This document shows positions 33,405-44,151 of a DNA stretch of 64,000 nt, in pieces. Position numbers and translations under genes: made by a program. Under the pieces are notes generated by a model. The model saw only the letters and a list, made by a program, of their open reading frames with translations. It was not told the DNA's origin and did not search any database. Source of the stretch: Lepas anatifera (taxonomy: Eukaryota; Arthropoda; Thecostraca; Lepadidae); contig JAOTON010001702.1 in the NCBI GenBank assembly GCA_034440635.1, positions 644,278-708,277 on the forward strand. Direction: 5' to 3'. Position 1 is the stretch's first letter. Every line of letters starts with the position of its first letter.

Positions 33405-35458
33405 ACGTGTATTTCACACACACACACACAAACGCATATGTCATAAAACCCGTTAAAAAATGCGAGAAACGTAATATGCATATTGTGTCCCTCAATAGCC
33501 GCTTCCGGCCTCCATAAAAACCTATAAAAAATCGCTGCTTGGCATCATGACACCAGGGTCAGTCGAGGACGTCGATCGCCGACGGGTGATTTTCCAACTG
33601 TGAGTTTTTTGCTCTTTCAACAGTGGTGTATATAGGATTTTGGTAAGTGGGAGGGGAGGGTGGAGCCTCAAAGCATACTTTGCCATCGACTTTCCCTCCA
33701 AAGGGCACCTATAGTATCACATCCTTCGCTTCCGGTCTCCGGTGCCTGCCATTTTTATGATCGTGTTTTTTCACAGAGTTCTCCTCCCACTGGCATAGCA
33801 GTTTTTCTGCAGCTCTGATCCTTTATTGGCGTCAGACAATCTTATTCAAGCCCAGAAAAGGCCAAGAGAAACCATATTTATACAGGGGAAAAACAAAAAG
33901 AGCTTAGGTGCCAGCTGCTAGAAAAGGGGCCAAAGAAGGCCAGATTCCAAGAGAGGGCCAACCGAAAAAATCGCGCGGCTAAACACAACAAAAAAGCCCA
34001 AATTCGAAACATTTGGCCTAAAAATTGCCAGCCTGGCAACCCTGATTCTGCCGCAATGTATTCGAAATGAATAACCTATTTTCTTCGTTTTCATTATGAG
34101 TATAGCGAGGTAATTAAATTCCTAAAGTATCGATCACATGTGGTTTATAGGCTAAATCGAGACAGGTTTTTATGTACAAACATTCTATGATGTGTGACTG
34201 TTGCTGTCAAAACCATCTAGGGAATGTAGTGCAAAAACCAGTTAATAATTTTTGGGGATTATCGATGCATCAACTGTCAGTCATATGGCGTTGCCAACTC
34301 TTTCCCTGTTAGAAGTGTTTCTCGGGAGACAGTTTTGATTCTGACGAAAGGCTGGCCGAACATGGTAATCTCTCCCCATTTAAAACATCAAGGAATCGAT
34401 GAGAAGGGCCCACTAACAACTTATCAACTTACAGAAAAATATGCCGCGATCTCGCTATAACTTTTACCAATGCTACCACCACAATAATGAATAAATAGGC
34501 TAAGCCCTTCGCAACGCCAAATCAGCAACCAGTCTGACGCGCTGTGACTACATGGGGTTCTGCCTAATCCACGAACGAACTCTGAGCGTTGACAACGCGT
34601 GTGAGATGAGAGCATCTTGCAATCCTCCTCTACTGCTTGGGCTTCCGGCCGGATAAAACACGATGTTTCATTGGTTGTAGGCTATTTCCAGCGTTGTGAT
34701 TAGTTGGTGCTGAGGCTGCTTTGCCGGGATTTCCCGTAACTACGCGCTTTGTTTCATTTGAGCACGATGGAAAAGACAGCCTATGGTGGAAATTTTTAAC
34801 ACAATTTTTTGTGGATTGCTAACGTGGGATGAGCAATATAGCAAAATTGTTATTATCGGGTGGTGTTATGTCTTCTTTTCGTCAGATGAGGTTGCGTTTG
34901 TTCAATTTTAGGTCATCTGGCTATTTCACTGGGGGCCAATTTCCGGGCACTGGGGGGGTATTTCGGCCGACTGGGGGCCAAATGGCCCCCTAGTTAACAT
35001 GTTAAAAATGGCCTGAACTGTACCATTCAGAAATGTCACTATTCTGTTTGATCAGTCTGCAAAATCGACGAACTGCGTACTTAAAAATGAGAGGAATAAT
35101 CAGTTTCCATTCATAATACTGGACAAAAATATATCAAAGGCCCAAAGCGGATGCATATTCAGACATTGGAACCTGAGTGCCCGTCAGTGAAGAAGAAGAA
35201 AGGTAGGACTTGTCAATGTTTGAAACCATGCTGATTTTCTAATCTCACCTTTCCACGTTTTCAGTGATGTAACGTCCGGTACCTACGGATTCGAATTATC
35301 ACTTTTGACATATTCCAGAGTTTTGAGTGTAAGCTGGTTATTCATAGCATTCTCAACCATGATGCCTAGAAAATAAAATACCTGCTTACACACCAGTCTT
35401 GACCAGAGACCATGCCAATATCATCATTTGCTGCACATTTACAACTGTTCTATGGCCT
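33405..35458. other. No recognised gene; SINE fragment
   Basis: A CA-rich tract lies just outside the palindrome (33416-33430). At 34262-34345 there is a minus-strand piece of the SINE body (CATATGGCGTTGCCAACTC and TCTCGGGAGACAG) without the tRNA head. Otherwise only short unassigned open frames are seen. Confidence 0.45.
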
Positions 35459-35462
35459 TTAA

Positions 35463-36295
35463 CACGCGCATTGACGGGGGTCTGAGCCACCTTCGCTTTG
35501 ACGAGGGGGGCGGGTACCCGCCCCCTAAGATCTCGAGAACCACAGTAGGTAGCGAAAAACGGTAAAGAGCTTTGGGTAGCCCATCCACTTCTCCATCGAA
35601 AATATTTGAACCATTTTTGTCAGATCACATTTAAGGTCACGGGAGGTCAAAACATGCCGTAATAGGGATAACATGTAAATTAAGTTTTTCGGCCATTACA
35701 TCTGAACAAATAAAGATAGAGCAAAACTGCTTCAGCGATATGAATCCTCGCAGCAAGCCGAATCGAATGACATATAACTTGACCCTGGTATGAAATCCTT
35801 GATTTGACCTGACCTGAGCTCAGGTCAGGGTCAAATTATATAAAATGCATATTATTAGAACTGCAAAGCCAAGGCGAGTCTAAGGAAGCTAAAATAAACG
35901 CTCTATCACTATATGTTACTGAGTTATACAGTAAAAATCATTTTTCCCATGTATTTCCAATGGAGAGGTCATGCCTCGTACCTGACCTTAGGTCACCGAT
36001 ATCAAAAATACCGGAACATATCTTAGAGAACTCGGTGGGCCCATTATGTGATATAAGTTTCAATCGGATAAGTTCACCCTGCTCCGACTTATGCTATCTT
36101 AAACTTTTTTTTGAGGTCAGGTCACTTGACCTGTACTGGTGACCTGACCTGAGATGACCTAACCTTAAAATTTTCACAGAAGTTGTAAAAATGATGAGGG
36201 AAAAGATATGCCAAGTACGGTTGCGCTTCGCGCCGCCGTTTTTATGCTTCCGAAAAACCCGAGGGGGCGAGTACCCGCCCCCGTCAATGCGCATG
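35463..36295 (+). mobile_element. Family A TTAA element, copy A3
   Basis: It is flanked by TTAA at 35459-35462 and 36296-36299. The left end has the double terminal motif with GCCACCTTCGC, then GGCGGGTACCCGCC. The right end is GGCGAGTACCCGCCCCCGTC followed by AATGCGCATG. Length 833 bp, interior as A2. Confidence 0.92.
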
Positions 36296-36374
36296 TTAAA
36301 TGACGTTCTGGTCTATCTTTGTCAGTTTAAAGGTTTTCCCACTTTTTACCAGTTTTTGCCACTTTTCCTAGTAA

Positions 36375-36431
36375 TTACCGGTATTTACCAGTTTATGCCA
36401 TTGGCTGGCATAAACCTAGTTTTTACCGGTA
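36375..36431. repeat. Imperfect hairpin beginning and ending TACCGGTA
   Basis: Arms of about 25 bp (TACCGGTATTTACC, then GTTTATGCCA, and their inverse) flank a loop of about 5 bases. Neighbouring text repeats TTTACCAGTTT/TTGCCACTTTT. The role is unknown. Confidence 0.6.
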
Positions 36432-37013
36432 TTTTGCCGATCGTGGGACGGGAGAGGGGTTATCGGACATCACCAGGAAGTGGTAGTCACGAAGAGAGCC
36501 CAGTCGGTGCCGAGTTAAAGACAGCACTATAAAGCACTACGGCAAACTGGGCTCTGTGCCCCGCGTCTGCCCCCCCGAGACTGGACGTCCGAATTTTGAG
36601 CCGTGTCTGGTCATTACCTGGCAAAGGCTGCGGTAGTTTTGTCAGTAAGTATATTGACCTCGCATGCTTCTGCAAGTTAAAACGACATTAGCACAAAATC
36701 ACAGATAAAACGTATTTGGTTGCAACCAGGGGCGGTTACTGCGCCACCCGATTTAGACATCTCTGACGTTCTTATTTCTGAAAGTACGCTTGGTCACGCA
36801 GCTCTCGGGATTCGAGGGCAAAACGTGCGATAACACTCACCACATCTATTGAAAGACCTCTTCCCCAAGTCATCGCCTCGCATCGTCCCCACATCACAAA
36901 ACAGTCACGGCACTACGCGGTGTTTCAGGCCACCTCACGGACCCGCCGCCGTTAGATGCTGGCCATACTGTTGAAACAGCAGCACCATGAGATTCCATCT
37001 GATGCCGGCCGAT

Positions 37014-38483
37014 TCAAAGAGGTCCGGAGCCAACACAAATGGAGGGTATGTAGCCCTCCCTACCAACAGCGTCCTTCACCCAGAACCAATCCCCCACCGA
37101 GGTGTTCAGCAGTATCACAATATCTCCCGGCTTCACCGTCAGCGTGTTCCGTCCCCTGCTGGCGAACTCTTTCCAAATCACGGCCTTGTTGTTGCTGCGC
37201 GGAGCCACCAAGGGGTGAGATGGTGCCTCCACCTGCCGCAACGCCTCCACCGACTTGGAGGCCGGAGGTGAGCTGGGCTTCAGACGATGGAAAGCGCTGG
37301 GTCGTGAGCCGTCCAGTGCGTCCTGCCGCTCCAGTGGTGGCGCCATCTGTTGCGCCTGCTCGCCGCCAGGGGCGCTCTGGTCGCGACGCGGCCTGCTGCG
37401 CAGCTCGCCGGAGGTTCGCCGTCCAGCGGAGTGGCTTCGACCCCTCTGCCGGCTGCGGGCGCGGCCCTGTCGCAGGTGTCGCTCCAGCAGCAAGCCCAAC
37501 GCCCGCCCGTCCGCCGTCACGTTCTCGTACAGTTTCTCCGTGTCGGTTTTGTTGACGTGCGCATGCGGCGCGGTGGCGGGGTCAGCGCCGGTCAGCGACG
37601 GCGCCCGCTGGTGGGACTGCCGGCGGCATGGCGGCACCTCCTCGCCACTCTCCCTGTCTGTGTCACTCTGTGACAGTGGCGGCGGCAGCGGCGGCCGCTG
37701 CCGCAGCCAGCCGTCGTCAGAGCACCTGGTGGACTGCATGTTCTGCAACGGTGGACGCCGCGACGCCAGCTGACCGGCACTCTCCCTCTGCGCTGCTGGT
37801 TGTAGAACCGCTGACTCCACGGGAGGCAGGTAGGGAGTCCTCTCCAAAAACGTGTCCTTTCCCTTGTTTACGGAACATGCAGCAGTCATTCCTTCAACCT
37901 CGAGTGTCTTGCATTGATCGGTCCCCCATGAATTGTGGCGTGTGATAATCCCCAGGGGCATGCATGCACTATACGCTAGGTAGCCCTCCTGATTATGCGG
38001 GGTCTGCACGTACAGCCACTGTCGGTGCTTAAACAGAGCGTTAACCACTAGTCCCAGGTGTATAGGCACAGTGGGCTCCTCAGGTGTGGCTGGTGGCTCC
38101 AGGACGTAGAGCTCGGTCCGCGAGGTCACCACCATGGGGATGTTGGCCGGCGTCCGACTGGTAGCCTGACCCAGGAAGCTGCTGAGGTTATCGATATCGT
38201 ACCCGAAAATTCCAGCCGATGACGGCAGCTTCTTCTTGCCACGCAGGACCGTGGTGTTCTCCTTGTTGCTGTCCGAATGGCAGCCGCTGACTTCATCGGC
38301 GATCCAACCAATCAGCGGCTTGCACGTGGGCGGGCTGACCGACTCCCCGCGGCGCACTCGGTTGGTGCTGGAGATTTTGGCACTTTTGACCACAGCCTTG
38401 GCGTCGTTGCGCATTTTGGCACTGCTGCCGGCCGACATGTGACGCTTGCTGCCACCTAGTGAGTACATGTGGAACTCGCCCAT
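37014..38483 (-). CDS. SH3-domain adaptor protein, 489 codons
   Basis: A long uninterrupted minus-strand frame carries two SH3-like regions. The first (about residues 115-180) has LGLVVNALFKHRQWLYVQTP followed by an EGY-PLG pattern, the second half of an SH3 fold. The C-terminal one (about 433-485) is complete: AVIWKEFASRGRNTLTVKPG, GDWFWVKD and GREGYIPSICV, with the usual Trp, Gly and Pro ligand-pocket positions. Between them is a proline- and arginine/serine-rich linker (PPLPPP at about 265-269, basic SRQRGRSHSAGRR near 345-356). The layout suggests a scaffold binding proline-rich partners. It resembles arthropod multi-SH3 proteins such as Dlish, but orthology is not established. The methionine used is the first in the frame, with a stop 12 codons upstream; more 5' exons are possible. 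This is the best-supported host gene here. Confidence 0.8.
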   Translation of the reverse strand: MGEFHMYSLGGSKRHMSAGSSAKMRNDAKAVVKSAKISSTNRVRRGESVSPPTCKPLIGWIADEVSGCHSDSNKENTTVLRGKKKLPSSAGIFGYDIDNLSSFLGQATSRTPANIPMVVTSRTELYVLEPPATPEEPTVPIHLGLVVNALFKHRQWLYVQTPHNQEGYLAYSACMPLGIITRHNSWGTDQCKTLEVEGMTAACSVNKGKDTFLERTPYLPPVESAVLQPAAQRESAGQLASRRPPLQNMQSTRCSDDGWLRQRPPLPPPLSQSDTDRESGEEVPPCRRQSHQRAPSLTGADPATAPHAHVNKTDTEKLYENVTADGRALGLLLERHLRQGRARSRQRGRSHSAGRRTSGELRSRPRRDQSAPGGEQAQQMAPPLERQDALDGSRPSAFHRLKPSSPPASKSVEALRQVEAPSHPLVAPRSNNKAVIWKEFASRGRNTLTVKPGDIVILLNTSVGDWFWVKDAVGREGYIPSICVGSGPL

Positions 38484-39147
38484 GAGTGGAGAGCGTGCAC
38501 GCTGGCTGGGAGCCGCTCACTGGCACCGCAGACTGCGCATGCCTCCGGGTCGTCAGCAGATGGAGCCGCCTCAGCAGCTCCTGGCGCCGGGCCCAGGGTC
38601 CGGCCTCCCGCCAGCAGAGGCTGCCAAGACTCCACACGGAGGAGGCGGTACAGCGTGGGTGGCAGACTCAGCCTGGGACTCAGGACCGACAGCAGGGTAG
38701 CCTTCTGTGCTGACTGCGGCTCCAGGTCAGTTCCCGCTGGCTGATGGCGGCTCTAACCTGAAACCAGAGATTCACATTAACACTTCGCCCACTGTTCAGC
38801 AGGGTTCGCCTCTGACAACGGCATTCAGCCATCCAGCCATGCAGTTCATGAAATCCATTTAAATTCATTTAACTTGTTTACGTGTAATTTTTCTTCGCCC
38901 ACTCTTAGGTCGTTAAGCCGTTCATATGACGTCCAGGAAAGGGGTCTCCTTAGACCTTCAGCAAAGGGAAGGGCAAATTTGAAAGCCAGTAGCCTTACTT
39001 GTGTTCTGCTAGTGCAAATCGAGCATCACAGCTTTCACTGGATTTTAAGAGGACGATAGTAAGGCAGATTCTGGAAAGGTGACTCGGCCTATTTAAGGTA
39101 AGTTTAACGTGACGGTGCATTTTCGTCGCGATACTACTCCAAATACC

Positions 39148-39149
<2 letters not shown>
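38484..39149. other. Upstream flank of the SH3 gene
   Basis: The first 300 bp are G/C-rich and probably 5' untranslated or upstream exon sequence of the minus-strand gene. No TATA-like element or convincing splice pair could be fixed. Confidence 0.3.

Positions 39150-39191
<42 letters not shown>
39150..39191 (+). repeat. (AG)n microsatellite
   Basis: An uninterrupted AG run of about 42 bp is followed by a purine-rich tract. Confidence 0.95.
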
Positions 39192-39194
<3 letters not shown>

Positions 39195-40517
39195 AAGGAG
39201 TGTGAGTGAGGGAGGGAGGGAGTGAGATGATCTGTGAAAGAGGTAGAGATGGGAAGCAACAAAATGGAAAGCAAATGAACTAGCACTAAAAAATAGAAAT
39301 GATTTTTCCAGCGGCAACGATAATAAATATGCCATTTTGACTGATGATTCGTCGACAAAGGCTATCAAAACAAGGCGGAAAGCTCAGAGTTTATGCTCTT
39401 TGCTAATTAGAGTCTTAATTTTTCTTAATTTTACATGTCCACTCAGGCATTTCCGTGAAGTAACACTGCTGCCCTGTATTGATATTTTCCCTTTCATTCC
39501 CAGAAAAATATGCCTCTCGCAATAGTAAGGTTATTCATTTAACGGTCTTACAGATAAGATGAGCCAAGAAAACCTCCCTCGTGAGGTACGACACTCCAAG
39601 AGCAATGCACAGAATAAGCGCAGCGGGATGCTACTTGGAAGTAGCCACAGAAGCGTGCAGAAGTCGGTCTTTTCTGGCAAGCTGCTTCCGTGAGCACCAG
39701 CAGTTGGGGCCATTATATTGGACCATATATCTTGTGGGTGCAGTTGACGGGCTGCTGGAAATCGAAAGAGCTGCACACGCGGGGTAGCGGAGGCCAACGC
39801 CAGAAGGGTGGCTATTATCCTTCGGAGTATGGCCGGCCATCATGCAAGGTCTCCTGAATGGCCGGCGGCCATGCTGGAGACTGTCAATCATCTGGTGGCG
39901 GCTACCACTCGCTGTTGAGCAGCTCGCCCTCTCCTGACCGGCGGTGAGAGGCGGCCAACCAAGCTCGTACAGCTGCGGTACGGCACCAACCGGCCAGCCT
40001 CTGTCGCCGCACATCGACTTGGCAGCCAGCACACTGGCTGGACAGCTGATTGGTCGCTGATGCCCTCCGGCTAGACCGGTTCTCCGACAGAAGCTGTCGC
40101 GGTTAGTGGCTGACTGCCCCCTCAACCTTGCCCACTTTATACCGCCTATTAGCCCATGCCCAATCTGTGCACGCCGCTAGCACGCAAGCCCAGAGCGAGG
40201 CTAGGAATAGGGACTGAGACAGCAGCAGGTGGTGGGTGTGTCCACGACAATGTTATCGCCGGCGGCGTGGACCGTGCAGAAGGCACGGACTCATCTCCAG
40301 AACGGACTGACCGCACGATAACAACGAATACACGTAGACCCAACAGACGTAGAGACGGCGGGTGCGAGTCACCAGCCGACGGCTGGTGTTTCCACAGTGC
40401 GAAGTGTGCGGCACACACGACGGGCCGAGGTTAACGAGCCACTCCCGCCGACCCCAGTGAAAGCGGCACCTGCGCCGACGGAGGCGTCAGCCAAGCTCTC
40501 ACCACTAAGCCACACCG
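39192..40517. other. No recognised gene
   Basis: Open frames of 60-164 codons occur on both strands, but none contains a recognisable domain. The 164-codon minus frame (39631-40125) is the longest and is unassigned. Confidence 0.35.
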
Positions 40518-40921
40518 CACCTCCAGACTGACACCGGTCGGACTCACCGGCTCAGCCACCAGACTGACGCCGGTCGGACTCACCGGCTCAGCCACCAGAC
40601 TGACACCGGTCGGACTCACCGGCTCAGCCACCAGACTGACGCCGGTCGGACTCACCGGCTCAACCACCAGACTGACGCCGGTCTGACTCACCGGCACAAC
40701 CACCAGACTGACACCGGTCGGACTCACCGGCTCAGCCACCAGACTGACGCCGGTCTAACTCACCGGCTCAACCACCAGACTGACGCCGGTCTGACTCACC
40801 GGCACAACCACCAGACTGACGCCGGTCTGACTCACCGGCTCAACCACCAGACTGACGCCGGTCTGACTCACCGGCACAACCACCAGACTGACGCCGGTCT
40901 GACCTCAGCCACCAGACAGAC
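40518..40921 (+). repeat. 36-bp minisatellite
   Basis: Unit: GGCTCAGCCACCAGACTGAC followed by GCCGGTCGGACTCACC. There are about 11 units, decaying into looser copies up to about 41170. Because 36 is a multiple of three, one minus-strand frame repeats a 12-residue Val/Ser/Pro/Thr/Gly motif; no gene context supports it. Confidence 0.9.
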
Positions 40922-41181
40922 GCTGGTCTGATTTACTGGCTCAGCAGTCAAACTGACGGTGTTTTGAATCCGCAGTCAAACTGACTTCGGTCTGACTCAC
41001 CGGCTCAGTCACCAGACGACTTACCGTCTCAGCAGCCAAACTGACGGTCTGACTCGTCAACCAGGCTGATGCCGATCTGATCCTCCAGACTGATTCTCGT
41101 CAGAATCACAGGCTGAGGTGTCAGACTGACGCCCTTTTGACCCTCCCACCGGGCTGATTCCAGCCTGACTCCGACTCTTGG

Positions 41182-41368
41182 GGATGAGGTGGCTTAGTGG
41201 ATAACACCCTTGTCTTCTAAGCCACCGGTCCCGGGTTCAAGTCCCGGCGGAGCCTCTGAATAAGTCGATCTGATCCCCAAAATCCCCTCCAACAGGGTGA
41301 GAGTTGGCGACGCCGTATGACCCTGGCAGTTGGTGTGTCGTTAAACCCCAACAACTATTATTATCACT
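41182..41368 (+). mobile_element. tRNA-derived SINE, plus strand (most complete copy)
   Basis: The head has an A box TGGCTTAGTGGATA (41190-41203) and a B box GGGTTCAAGTCCC (41233-41245) spaced as in a tRNA. The body is CCTCTGAATAAGTCGATCTG, CAACAGGGTGAGAGTTGGCG and CCCTGGCAGTTGGTG. The tail is TCGTTAAACCCCAACAACTA plus TTATTAT. RNA polymerase III transcription is expected from the boxes. Mobilisation would need a partner LINE recognising the tail. Confidence 0.9.
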
Positions 41369-41892
41369 CTCCGACTCGGTAATCATTTTCTGGAAGGTGT
41401 ATAGAAGTCAGGGCGTAGTTTGACGACCTTGAAGGAGAGAATTGGAGGCCGTAAAAGAGACAATACTAATCGACGCTTATTCTCGGAGTCAAAAACAAAT
41501 CATGAGATTAAGTCAAAATTGTTCCAGCCTAACATAGGCCTAAACTCAGTACCAAGAATAGTTGAAAAAACGCAAAATGTATAAATAAGAATATAATTCT
41601 ACAAAACCATAAATGTGAAAGCAGGCCGGTAGCACTAAAAGAAAATAAAACCACGAATCAAATGGGGCAAAAGCCAAAGTGCTTGAAAAATGTGTTGAGG
41701 AGGGTAGATAAAAGCTCGGCTTCAGAGCACTCGCACGCAGGTGTTCACGAGAGAATAGGCTCTGCCGCTTCCTTTCCAACCCACCTAGAGACGATCCAAT
41801 GCTGAAACGCTTCTTTTACCTTCTCAAAGACGGGCACTGCCTTTGCTTCACTATTAAAGGCTTTTTCACCATTTTTTCGTCCCGGCACCGGC
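41369..41892. other. No recognised gene
   Basis: AT-rich text with short frames only. Confidence 0.35.
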
Positions 41893-42112
41893 AAGCCCAA
41901 CATGACCCCGACAAGGTCCCAACATAGCCCTGACAAGGTCCCGACATGGCCCTGGCAAGGTCCCGACACGGCCCCGGCAAGGTCCAAACATAGCCCCGGC
42001 AAGGTCCCGACATGGCCCCGGCAAAGTCCCGACATGGCCCCGGCAAGATCCAGGCATGGTCCCGACTTGGCCTCGGCAAGCCAAATATGGCCCCGGCAAG
42101 CTCCCCACAAAA
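41893..42112 (+). repeat. 22-bp minisatellite
   Basis: Unit: CCCCGGCAAGGTCCCGACAT followed by GG, about ten degenerate copies. Frames on both strands across it are repeat shadows. Confidence 0.85.
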
Positions 42113-42848
42113 CACAGGTGATCCACGTCACTGGCCGCTGCCGGCACAAAATGACAACTTTAGAGGCATGGAAGCCACGATAGCTGGACTACTGGATTTG
42201 GAGCGCTGATGATGACAGCGTATGTGCGAGAGAGAAACTCCAGACCTGAATAGGCACATTATAGCGAAGAGAAGGGGAAAGTCTGCTCCCTTCAGCATTT
42301 CTATCGATGCATCAATGCTGGATCCGTCTAGGAGTTTGAAACTACTCAGGACGTATTATGCAGATACCGCAAAATTACGTAATGCTGCGAACATAGCTCA
42401 TGTGATTACAAGTAAGTGGTCAACAAAAATCATCCGGCACTGCGTCGTTACGGCGAATTCTCAGGGATGCCGGGACGACCGGGATGAAACAAGAACACCT
42501 ATTAACGCTCTCCTGGGAAAGGACTGACTGAAAGGCTGTTTTTGCTTTCCAAAAGACAGGATCTGTCTTTCTTTTCACACTTTTTCGCCTTTTGGTTTTT
42601 AATCCTTGCCTTCTTCATAGCATGTATTGATGTCAGTGGCTTACTTTGGCTTTTAAGGCCTTATTATGTTTGAGAGCTTTACTTCATTGTGCTTTTAACA
42701 TGTTATTTTACATTTTAAAAAACAGAATGGACCAGGACGAGTCTAGAAAGGATTTTCTTGTTTTGTTTTTTTCCTAGAATATGCCCCTTTCATGGCCTCT
42801 AACAGTGTCTTTTGAAGACTGCAGTCATTTCCTCCAAAAACGTTGGAC
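42113..42848. other. No recognised gene
   Basis: A plus frame of 101 codons (42222-42527) has no recognisable domain. The rest is AT-rich. Confidence 0.35.
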
Positions 42849-43690
42849 CAGTACGCAGCAGACTCACGTCTCCGAACCAGTACGCAGCAGACTCACGTCT
42901 CCGAACCAGTACGCAGCAGACTCACGTCTCCGAACCAGTACGCAGCAGACTCACGTCTTCGAACCAGTACGCAGCAGACTCACGTCTCCGAACCAGTACG
43001 CAGCAGACTCACGTCTCCGAACCAGTACGCAGCAGACTCACGTCTCCGAACCAGTACGCAGCAGACTCACGTCTCCGAACCAGTACGCAGCAGACTCACG
43101 TCCCCGAACCAGTCCGCAGCAGACTCACGTCTCCGAACGAGTACGCAGCAGACTCACGTCCCCGAACCAGTACGCAGCAGCCTCCAGTGGCGGATCCAGG
43201 GGGGCTAAACAAAGCATTTGCCCCCAAACGGAAAAGCTCGGGGAAAAACTATGTTTTTGCCCCCAAAGTGGTCGACCTCCTTTTGCCCCGACTCCTTTTT
43301 AATTTATAGGCAATACTTTCGTGCTTCAACTCACAACTTCAGGCAGAACCAATGAAGTTCAGTGTAAATATTGGGCCTTGGATAGGAAAAAAAGTATCTT
43401 CAGCCAATATTTTTCACCCCCGTGACGTTTGTTTTTTTGCTTTTCGCCTCATGTATCCCAATTCTACCGTCATTGTAACACTTTTTTTTGCTTTTCGATT
43501 TTGGTTTGCCCCTCCCAAGCCGACCGGCTAGATCCGCCACTGGCAGCCTCACGTATCCGAACCATTACGCAGCAGACTCACGTCTCCGAACCCGTACACA
43601 GCAGACTCAGGTCTCCGAAGCAGTACGCAGCAGCCTCAGGTCTCTCGAACCATTACGCAGCAGCCTCACGTCTCGGAACCCCGCTTTTAC
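42849..43690 (+). repeat. 29-bp minisatellite, split by a hAT-type element
   Basis: Unit: CCAGTACGCAGCAGACTCAC then GTCTCCGAA. The left part (42849-43184) has about 11-12 near-identical copies; the right part (43543-43690) has about five diverged copies. With a 29-bp unit all three frames stay open, which explains three overlapping long frames. Confidence 0.92.
43185..43542. mobile_element. hAT-type non-autonomous element with 8-bp target duplication
   Basis: The ends are CAGTGGCGGATCCAGGGGGG and ...CTAGATCCGCCACTG. They are flanked by GCAGCCTC at 43177-43184 and again at 43543-43550, a perfect 8-bp duplication as made by hAT transposases. It is 358 bp, mostly CCCC/TTTT-rich, and non-coding. 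Similar ends occur at 13578, 21842, 43950 and 51534. Confidence 0.92.
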
Positions 43691-44149
43691 ACACCATGGA
43701 AGTTTTGAAGCTATCCCTGGAAATTTCTCATTTTCATTTTACCTAAACAAAGGCGAACCCAGGATTGCCGACTGGGGCAGCGAGCACATAGGGGGCACCA
43801 TCCGGACCAGGGGGCGCCATTTTTGGACGGAAAACATATCCGACGGGCGCCAAATCCTAGTGCTGGGACGCCTTTAAGGAGCACCATCGACCTTTCAGGA
43901 GGAGGGGGCGAGTGCAAGAGTCCTCTTGCCCCCTGGATCCGCCTATGTGCCCAAGCATGTGTTGTCTCCATTTTTACTGTTTGTAAAACATGAATTACCA
44001 TGCTTCGGGACAGATTCCTCATCATGCAGGATATCAGTCGGGTTTTGTCTCCCCGAAAGACTTGGACCACTATAATGGTGAGTCACACACAGAATCAAAT
44101 AGTTATGCCTATGTCAAGCATTTTACATGACATGATGTCAAGTAGCATC
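43691..44149. other. No gene; hAT-like remnant
   Basis: GGCACCATCCGGACCAGGGG near 43795 and CCCCCTGGATCCGCCTATG near 43929 look like a diverged hAT-type element with poor ends. Confidence 0.4.
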
Positions 44150-44151
44150 TA

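Noticed and set aside
40431..40739. Minus frame with 12-residue Val/Ser/Pro/Thr/Gly repeats
   Set aside because: Product of a 36-bp minisatellite (multiple of three); no start context, no domain, and units decay into stops.
41187..41256. Possible functional tRNA gene
   Set aside because: A and B boxes are present, but the stem pairing is poor and the sequence continues into the SINE body seen in other copies.
42849..43184. Possible CRISPR array (29-bp repeats)
   Set aside because: Units are contiguous with no spacers, and the window is eukaryotic; it is a minisatellite.
42781..43309. Three overlapping plus frames of 121-173 codons with SRLTSPNQYAADSR-type repeats
   Set aside because: A 29-bp repeat without stops keeps all three phases open; the frames then run into a hAT-type element.
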